Of a stretch of 8,177 nt of DNA, positions 1 through 3,610 are shown piece by piece; the stretch's first letter is position 1; each line of letters begins with the position of its first letter. The DNA is from an uncultured Clostridia bacterium (GTDB lineage: Bacteria; Bacillota; Clostridia; Christensenellales; Aristaeellaceae): positions 1-8,177 of the forward strand of contig CALCTW010000088.1 of the NCBI GenBank assembly GCA_937907055.1, given 5' to 3'. The position numbers were made by a program, and so were the translations under genes. The notes beneath the pieces are model-generated. The model made no database searches and had not been told where the DNA came from. It worked only from the letters and a program-made list of their open reading frames with translations.

Positions 1-252
1 GCCGTAGATGGACTGGTCGTCGTCGCCCACCACGCACACGTTTTTCTTATCGCCCGCGAGCAGGCGCACCAGCATATACTGCGCCATGTTCGTGTCCTGA
101 TATTCGTCCACGAGTATGTAGGAAAACCTGCGCCGATAGCTGTCCAGCACCGGGGGATGCTCCGAGAAGAGCTCGAGCGTCTTTAAGATCAGGTCGTCAA
201 AGTCCAGCGCGTTGAGCGTCTTCAGGCGGATCTCGTATTCATTGAACACATC
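1..252 (-). CDS. UvrD/PcrA-type superfamily 1 DNA helicase, internal fragment
   Basis: The minus strand reads as an open 84-codon stretch of a superfamily 1 (UvrD/Rep/PcrA) helicase, an ATP-driven 3'-5' DNA unwinding motor used in repair and in clearing replication forks. In protein order it shows LDFDDLI (bases 187–207), the Walker B/motif II box DEYQDTN (88–108), and VVGDDDQSIYG (motif III region, ending at base 1). These are hallmark motifs in the right order and spacing. The gene continues past base 1, where the remaining motifs should lie. Its N-terminal half, including the Walker A P-loop, is missing: family-like sequence stops at the DVFNEYE codons near 252, and the same frame beyond that (RRCQLIH and further) does not resemble the family. 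It is therefore cut at the 5' end inside the window. The family is clear; whether it is PcrA, UvrD or a related paralogue is not. Confidence 0.88.
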
Positions 253-256
253 ATGG
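250..256. other. breakpoint joining two truncated genes
   Basis: Helicase-like sequence on the minus strand ends at about base 252, and Big_2-like sequence on the plus strand begins at about base 256 (DQLTAAVTP), already inside the domain. Both genes lose their N-terminal parts at this point. There is no terminal repeat, target duplication, integrase gene or tRNA end visible beside it. A chimeric contig join and a true deletion or inversion are both possible; the sequence cannot separate them. Confidence 0.6.
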
Positions 257-714
257 ATCAGCTGACAGCGGCGGTCACGCCCGCCAACGCTACGAACAAG
301 ACGGTTACTTGGACATCCTCCAAGACCTCCGTGGCGAAGGTGGACGCGAACGGTCTGGTGACGGCCCTCAAGAAGGGAACCGCGGTCATTACCGCGACTA
401 TCAAGGACGGCGACAAGACCTGGACGGCGACATGCAAGATCGAGGTCAAAAAGGTCGACAAGAAGGTCACAAAGATCACGGCGAAGCCCAAGAAGCTGAC
501 ACTGAAGAAGGGCGAAAAGGGATCCGTGAAGCTGACCTTCAAGCCCACGGGTGTGTACAACAACAAGGTGAAGTGGTCCACAAGCAACAAGAAGATCGCG
601 ACGGTATCCAAATACGGCGTGATCACGGCCAAGGGCAAGGGCAAATGCAGCATCACCGCCACGGCGACCGACGGCAGCAAGAAGAAGGTCGTCATCAAGA
701 TCACGGTCAAATAA
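253..714 (+). CDS. Bacterial Ig-like (Big_2) domain protein, C-terminal fragment
   Basis: This frame encodes the end of a surface or secreted-type protein built of Ig-like Big_2 domains, modules common in bacterial cell-surface proteins, adhesins and extracellular enzymes. Residues 2–66 form a first domain lacking its opening strand (PANATNKTVTWTSS, then SVAKVDANGLVTALKKGTA). Residues 70–153 form a second, complete domain (KLTLKKGEKGSVKL, VKWSTSNKKIATVSKYG, ITAKGKGKCSITATATDG, final ITVK). The protein is rich in Lys and Thr, and there is no sortase signal or membrane segment at the C-terminus. The ATG at 253 is probably just an internal Met: it has no Shine-Dalgarno before it and sits at the helicase breakpoint, and there is no signal peptide. 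The C-terminus looks native, with a stop followed by a strong hairpin. The substrate or partner of the full protein cannot be inferred. Confidence 0.8.
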   Translation: MDQLTAAVTPANATNKTVTWTSSKTSVAKVDANGLVTALKKGTAVITATIKDGDKTWTATCKIEVKKVDKKVTKITAKPKKLTLKKGEKGSVKLTFKPTGVYNNKVKWSTSNKKIATVSKYGVITAKGKGKCSITATATDGSKKKVVIKITVK

Positions 715-718
715 ATTT

Positions 719-753
719 CGCAGCGGTACGGGAGAACTTCCCGTACCGCTGCG
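719..753 (+). terminator. perfect 15-bp hairpin, probable transcription terminator
   Basis: Bases 719–733 (CGCAGCGGTACGGGA) are exactly complementary to 739–753, with a 5-nt loop (734–738). The hairpin starts 5 nt after the stop codon of the Big_2 gene, where an intrinsic terminator is expected. The plus-strand 3' tail (TTACGTT) is a poor U-tract. Read on the minus strand the tail is AAATTTATTT, somewhat better, so the hairpin may work in either direction. It also separates the upstream debris from the operon promoter. Confidence 0.75.
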
Positions 754-998
754 TTACGTTGTCATGGTGTTGTATGAAAAGCCGATGTGGTGTCAACCGG
801 TATCAGTTGGATGACGTTACGGAGAGCTTCAATCCATGCTGATCGAAAATCCGCAGCAAGGTATTCGGATTGAGGGTGTCACCGGGGACGGCTTCGACTG
901 ACACGCCGGACCGGCAGGGACATCTCTCATGTTGTCCGCCTCTGCCGACCTGTGAAAATGATCCGACATAATTTTGCAAAAGAAACTCCCTGAAACCC
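754..998. other. gene-free stretch with three inverted repeats
   Basis: I find no convincing coding frame here, no Shine-Dalgarno with a credible start, and no tRNA. Three short inverted repeats follow each other: AATCCG/CGGATT (848–853 with 866–871), GTGTCA/TGACAC (876–881 with 899–904), and CGGCAG/CTGCCG (912–917 with 942–947) enclosing GGACA/TGTCC (918–922 with 933–937). None is followed by a T-run, so they are not clear terminators. The last 30 bases are A/T-richer (ATAATTTTGCAAAAG) and could help the promoter just downstream. The region may be an untranslated or regulatory remnant; nothing firmer can be said. Confidence 0.5.
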
Positions 999-1027
999 TT
1001 GTCAAATCAAAGGGAACATGATATACT
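999..1027 (+). promoter_or_regulatory. sigma-70/sigma-A promoter of the rimP–nusA–infB operon
   Basis: The -35 box TTGTCA (999–1004) and -10 box TATACT (1022–1027) are each one base from consensus, with the ideal 17-nt spacing. A TG one base before the -10 (TGATATACT) adds an extended -10 element. An A/T-rich patch lies upstream at about 968–985. Transcription should start near 1033–1035, giving a leader of about 175 nt before rimP. It is the only strong promoter I see for the eight-gene run. It is called from sequence match alone. Confidence 0.85.
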
Positions 1028-1033
1028 CACCCG

Positions 1034-1068
1034 GTACGCGCCGCGTACGATCAGAAGTGGCGAAAGCC
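1034..1068 (+). promoter_or_regulatory. small hairpins at the 5' end of the operon leader
   Basis: GTACGC (1034–1039) pairs perfectly with GCGTAC (1043–1048) over a 3-nt loop, so the first bases of the predicted transcript would fold into a hairpin. Such 5'-terminal stems can protect mRNA from 5'-dependent decay; that role here is inference. A second tiny stem, GGC–GAAA–GCC (1059–1068), carries a GNRA tetraloop, a stable loop often used for tertiary contacts. No known riboswitch consensus was recognised. Confidence 0.5.
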
Positions 1069-1087
1069 TCGAAAGAAGGGTTTTAAC

Positions 1088-1180
1088 GAAAAGAGTGGCA
1101 ACAGCCGGCAGGTGCCGAAATCCTTTGGAATCCAAGGGGTTTGTGCGCCGTATGCCCGGTCTGTTTGTTCCACTCTTTTC
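1088..1180 (+). ncRNA. long stem-loop in the rimP operon leader, candidate cis-regulatory RNA
   Basis: The leader can fold into one extended hairpin of about 36–38 pairs. Bases 1088–1098 (GAAAAGAGTGG) pair perfectly with 1170–1180. Next, AACAG (1100–1104) pairs with 1161–1165, and CCGG (1105–1108) with 1156–1159 across a one-base bulge. GGTGC (1111–1115) pairs with GCGCC (1145–1149), including one G·U. AAATCCTTTGG (1118–1128) pairs with 1132–1142, including two G·U, closing a 3-nt AAT loop. The element ends 17 nt before the rimP Shine-Dalgarno. The motif TGCCCGG occurs twice (1153–1159 and 1184–1190), and either copy can pair with CCGGCA (1105–1110), so two exclusive folds are possible. It is not a standard terminator because its U-rich tract is inside the stem. 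It could be an RNase III site, an attenuator or a binding site for an operon product. I do not recognise the family. Confidence 0.6.
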
Positions 1181-1210
1181 TTCTGCCCGGAAAGCAAAGG
1201 GAGCCTGAAG

Positions 1211-1726
1211 ATGGCGAAAGATGAACTGGCCGGTGTTGTGGAGCCGAAATGCCGCCGGATCGCGGATCAGATGAACTTTGAGCTGGTGGATGTGTGTCTG
1301 GACAAAGAACCCACGGGGAAATACCTCCGGATCTACATCGATAAGCCCGAAGGCATCACGCTGGATGACTGCGAGGTCTATCACAAGGCGATCCGCCCGC
1401 TGCTGGAAAGCTACGATTACGACTTCATGGAAGTCTCCTCTCCGGGGATCGACCGTCCCCTGAAGAAGGACCGCGATTTTGAACGGAATATCGGCTGCGA
1501 GATCGAGATCCACCTTTTCCGGCCGATCGAGGGGACGAAGCTTTTCACCGGCATTCTGGCCGGGCTGGACGGCGATGAGATCCTGCTGGATACGCCCGCG
1601 GGTGAAAAGCGGATCCCGCGCAAGGCGGCTTCCCTGGTGAAACCGGTCGTGGATATGGAAGGAATCGAGGATGTGGACCTTTCCGGGGATGACGGAGATC
1701 CGGACGACGGATCAGACAACGAATAA
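1211..1726 (+). CDS. rimP: Ribosome maturation factor RimP
   Basis: RimP (YlxS in Bacillus) is a cytoplasmic assembly factor for the 30S ribosomal subunit. The 171-residue product shows the N-terminal alpha/beta domain (about residues 5–80: FELVDVCL, LRIYIDK, GITLDDCEVYHKAI) ending in the family signature EVSSPGIDRPL (74–84). A small SH3-like C-terminal domain follows (about 88–147: GCEIEIHL, KLFTGILAGLDGDEILL). The start at 1211 is chosen because AGGGAG (1198–1203) lies 7 nt before the ATG and residues 1–10 match the usual RimP beginning; the frame is open further upstream only because it reads through the leader hairpin. The protein is slightly longer than the usual 150–155 residues because of an acidic tail (about 149–171, rich in Asp and Glu, no predicted fold). 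It is the first gene of the operon; nusA follows after 30 nt. Confidence 0.96.
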   Translation: MAKDELAGVVEPKCRRIADQMNFELVDVCLDKEPTGKYLRIYIDKPEGITLDDCEVYHKAIRPLLESYDYDFMEVSSPGIDRPLKKDRDFERNIGCEIEIHLFRPIEGTKLFTGILAGLDGDEILLDTPAGEKRIPRKAASLVKPVVDMEGIEDVDLSGDDGDPDDGSDNE

Positions 1727-1756
1727 CTGTAAGACAGGAAAGCGGGGAACAATGCA

Positions 1757-2959
1757 ATGAAAACGACGAAGAAGCCTACCAACGAACGCAATAACGCCGA
1801 GGTCGCGGCCGCGATCCGGATGCTGGCCAAGGAAAAGGAGATCAGCGAGGACGTTCTGTTCAAAACGATCGAAGAGGCACTCAAGGCCGCCTATAAAAAG
1901 AACCTTCCGCGAGATGCCGTGTGTCCCGGTAATCTGGATGTCACGGTGAACCGGCAGACCGGCGAGATGACGGTCTATGCCCGGAAGCTGATCCTGGAGG
2001 AGGTCGAGGATACCGCCAACCAGATCACGCTCGAAGAAGCGCAGAAGATCAACCCGAACTACCAGATGGGCGACATCGCCGAGGTCAATGTGACGCCTCA
2101 GGGCTTCCTGCGCGTCGCCGCGCAGACGGCGAAGCAGGTCATCATCCAGCATATCCGCGAGGCGGAACGCGGCAAGATTTATGACGAGTTCTCCGAGAAG
2201 GAAAGCGAGATCCTGACGGGGATCGTGCAGCGCATCGAGCCCAAGGTCGTCTATGTCGATCTGGGCCGTACGGAAGGCGTTCTGGAGCAGGATCAGATGA
2301 TCCCGGGCGAAGTCTTCCACGATGACGACCATATCAAGGTCTACGTCCTCGAAGTCCAGCGGAGCAACAATTCCGCCGGTTATATGCCTCAGGTGTATGT
2401 CAGCCGCATCCATCCGAATCTGGTCAAGCGCCTGTTCGAAATGGAAGTGCCCGAGATCGCGACCGGTGTTGTACAGGTCAAGTTCATCGCGCGTGAAGCC
2501 GGCAGCCGCACAAAGATGGCGGTGACTTCCACCGATCCGCTTATCGATCCTGTTGGCGCGTGCGTCGGCCCCCGCGGCACCCGTGTGGACAAGGTCGTAA
2601 GCGAACTGAAGAACGAGAAGATCGATATTATCAAGTGGTCTACCGATCCCGCCGAGTTCGTGGCCAACGCGCTGAATCCCGCGCATGTCGTGAGTGTGTT
2701 TATCACGGAATCTGAGAAGATCTGCCGTGTAGTGGTACCGGATAATCAACTCAGTCTCGCGATCGGCAAGGAAGGTCAGAACGCGCGTCTTGCAGCCAAA
2801 CTTACCGGCTGGAAGATCGATATCAAGAGCCAGACACAGGCCGCTGAACTGATGGGTCAGGAACTGCCCCAGCTCCAGGAAGGCAATGGTCAGGTAATTG
2901 CGGATGAATATGAATCCGATGACTATACAGTTGCCCTGGATGATGATGACATCTTATAA
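1757..2959 (+). CDS. nusA: Transcription termination/antitermination factor NusA
   Basis: NusA binds RNA polymerase and nascent RNA and modulates pausing, intrinsic termination and antitermination. The 400-residue protein has all expected parts: the polymerase-binding N-terminal domain (about 1–130, with EKEISEDVLFKTIEEALKAA at about 26–45), an S1 domain (about 150–215, GIVQRIEPKVVYVDLG), KH1 (about 230–295, VGACVGPRGTRVDKV) and KH2 (about 300–358, SLAIGKEGQNARLAAKLTG). A short acidic tail ends in DDDDIL. It lacks the acidic repeats found in proteobacterial NusA, as is usual in Gram-positives. The ATG at 1757 follows a purine-rich AGGAAAGCGGGGA stretch; another ATG at 1752 is out of frame. 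In Escherichia coli NusA regulates its own operon; whether it acts on the leader hairpin here is inference. The rnpM ribosome binding site overlaps its stop codon. Confidence 0.97.
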   Translation: MKTTKKPTNERNNAEVAAAIRMLAKEKEISEDVLFKTIEEALKAAYKKNLPRDAVCPGNLDVTVNRQTGEMTVYARKLILEEVEDTANQITLEEAQKINPNYQMGDIAEVNVTPQGFLRVAAQTAKQVIIQHIREAERGKIYDEFSEKESEILTGIVQRIEPKVVYVDLGRTEGVLEQDQMIPGEVFHDDDHIKVYVLEVQRSNNSAGYMPQVYVSRIHPNLVKRLFEMEVPEIATGVVQVKFIAREAGSRTKMAVTSTDPLIDPVGACVGPRGTRVDKVVSELKNEKIDIIKWSTDPAEFVANALNPAHVVSVFITESEKICRVVVPDNQLSLAIGKEGQNARLAAKLTGWKIDIKSQTQAAELMGQELPQLQEGNGQVIADEYESDDYTVALDDDDIL

Positions 2960-2968
2960 GAGGTTTTC

Positions 2969-3244
2969 ATGAAAACAAAGAAAATCCCGATGCGTATGTG
3001 TCTGGGTTGCCGTGAGATGAAAGAGAAAAAATCTCTTCTGCGAATTGTGAAATCACCGGAAGGAGTTGTTTCTCTGGATGTGACCGGACGAAAGCCAGGA
3101 CGCGGCGCTTATGTCTGCAAGGATAAGGAATGCCTTCAGAAGGCGATCAAACAACGCCAGATCGAGCGCGCCTTTGAATGTGGACTAAGCGAAGAAATGA
3201 AGGCAGCTTTACAGCAGCAGATGGAGCAACTGAATGAATGCTAA
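2969..3244 (+). CDS. rnpM: RNA-binding protein RnpM (YlxR family)
   Basis: This 91-residue basic protein belongs to the YlxR family, small RNA-binding proteins found between nusA and infB in Gram-positive bacteria. The Bacillus member has been reported to bind RNase P RNA and modulate its activity, hence the name RnpM. Family marks are RMCLGCREMKEKKSLLRIV (residues 9–27, with the CxxC pair), PGRGAYVCKDKECL (about 43–56, with the invariant GRGAYVC and a second Cys pair), and a helical, charged C-terminus (about 57–91). AAGAGG (2958–2963) lies 5 nt before the ATG and overlaps the nusA stop codon, suggesting coupled translation. Its last 11 nt overlap ylxQ. Assignment rests on signature and position; the exact role in this organism is inferred from the family. 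Confidence 0.93.
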   Translation: MKTKKIPMRMCLGCREMKEKKSLLRIVKSPEGVVSLDVTGRKPGRGAYVCKDKECLQKAIKQRQIERAFECGLSEEMKAALQQQMEQLNEC

Positions 3245-3527
3245 GCTGCTCGGTATGATCGGTTTAGCCAAACGGGCCGGAAAACTTGTAAGCGGTACGG
3301 ATACCGTTATGAGACTGATTCGTTCCGGAAAGGCAAAAATGGTGCTTCTTGATCGCGGAGCCTCGGAAAATTCAAAGAAGCAGATCACAGACAAATGTGA
3401 GACTTACAAGGTCACGCTCTGTGAATTGGACGAAGGATTATTGGATGCTGCGATCGGTGAAAGCGGCAGAATGACAGCAGCGATCAATGATGAGCAGTTT
3501 GCGAAAACAATTAGAAATCTGATTTGA
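3234..3527 (+). CDS. ylxQ: L7Ae/L30e-family RNA-binding protein YlxQ
   Basis: The 97-residue product is an L7Ae/L30e/S12e/Gadd45-type protein. Such proteins fold as a compact alpha/beta/alpha sandwich, and many bind kink-turn RNA; YlxQ is a non-essential, ribosome-associated-type member of uncertain duty. Visible marks are IGLAKRAGKLVSGTDTVMRL (about 9–28), KAKMVLLDRGASENSKKQI (about 33–51, the core strand and the loop that touches RNA), and a C-terminal helix with NDEQFAKTIRN. The ATG at 3234 lies inside the end of rnpM (11-nt overlap), with a GGAG about 7 nt upstream, so the two are probably translationally coupled. The position just before infB is the standard one. I saw no kink-turn-like RNA clearly linked to it, so its target here is unknown. 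Confidence 0.92.
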   Translation: MNAKLLGMIGLAKRAGKLVSGTDTVMRLIRSGKAKMVLLDRGASENSKKQITDKCETYKVTLCELDEGLLDAAIGESGRMTAAINDEQFAKTIRNLI

Positions 3528-3610
3528 CGGACATTGTCCTGAGAATAAATGGTTATTCACGGGTATGGGGAAACCAGGTAGCCCGTAAAAATGCGGAGGA
3601 CGAGCATTAT
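3528..3610 (+). promoter_or_regulatory. structured gap and ribosome binding site before infB
   Basis: The 83-nt gap is unusually long for this tight operon. It can form three consecutive hairpins: GGAC–ATT–GTCC (3529–3539), GAATAA–ATGG–TTATTC (3543–3558, perfect 6-bp stem), and ACGGG/CCCGT (3559–3563 with 3582–3586) enclosing TGG/CCA (3566–3568 with 3574–3576). The Shine-Dalgarno GGAGGA (3595–3600) follows, 10 nt before the infB ATG. No T-run follows any stem, so termination is unlikely. The region may protect or process the infB mRNA or tune its translation; no promoter boxes of good quality were seen. Confidence 0.5.

Noticed and set aside
258..710. A 150-codon minus-strand hydrophobic frame opposite the Big_2 gene
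   Set aside because: The hydrophobic look comes from antisense of Lys and Thr codons. It has no ribosome binding site, and the Big_2 motifs on the plus strand are unmistakable.
309..842. A 177-codon plus-strand frame overlapping the Big_2 gene
   Set aside because: It is the shifted frame of the Lys/Asp-rich Big_2 sequence and runs through the terminator hairpin; composition is Gln/Arg/His-rich with no family resemblance.
1112..1210. GTG start at 1112 extending RimP by 33 residues
   Set aside because: The extension simply translates the leader hairpin and has no ribosome binding site. The ATG at 1211 has AGGGAG 7 nt upstream.
1034..1210. Known riboswitch or T-box in the leader
   Set aside because: I found no T-box TGG bulge/antiterminator, and no conserved core of SAM, TPP, c-di-GMP, fluoride, ZTP or guanidine riboswitches. 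The GNRA stem alone is too short to assign.
3524..3610. TTG start at 3524 extending IF2 by 29 residues
   Set aside because: There is no Shine-Dalgarno before it, and the added residues do not resemble IF2. The ATG at 3611 has GGAGGA upstream and begins the family N-terminus.
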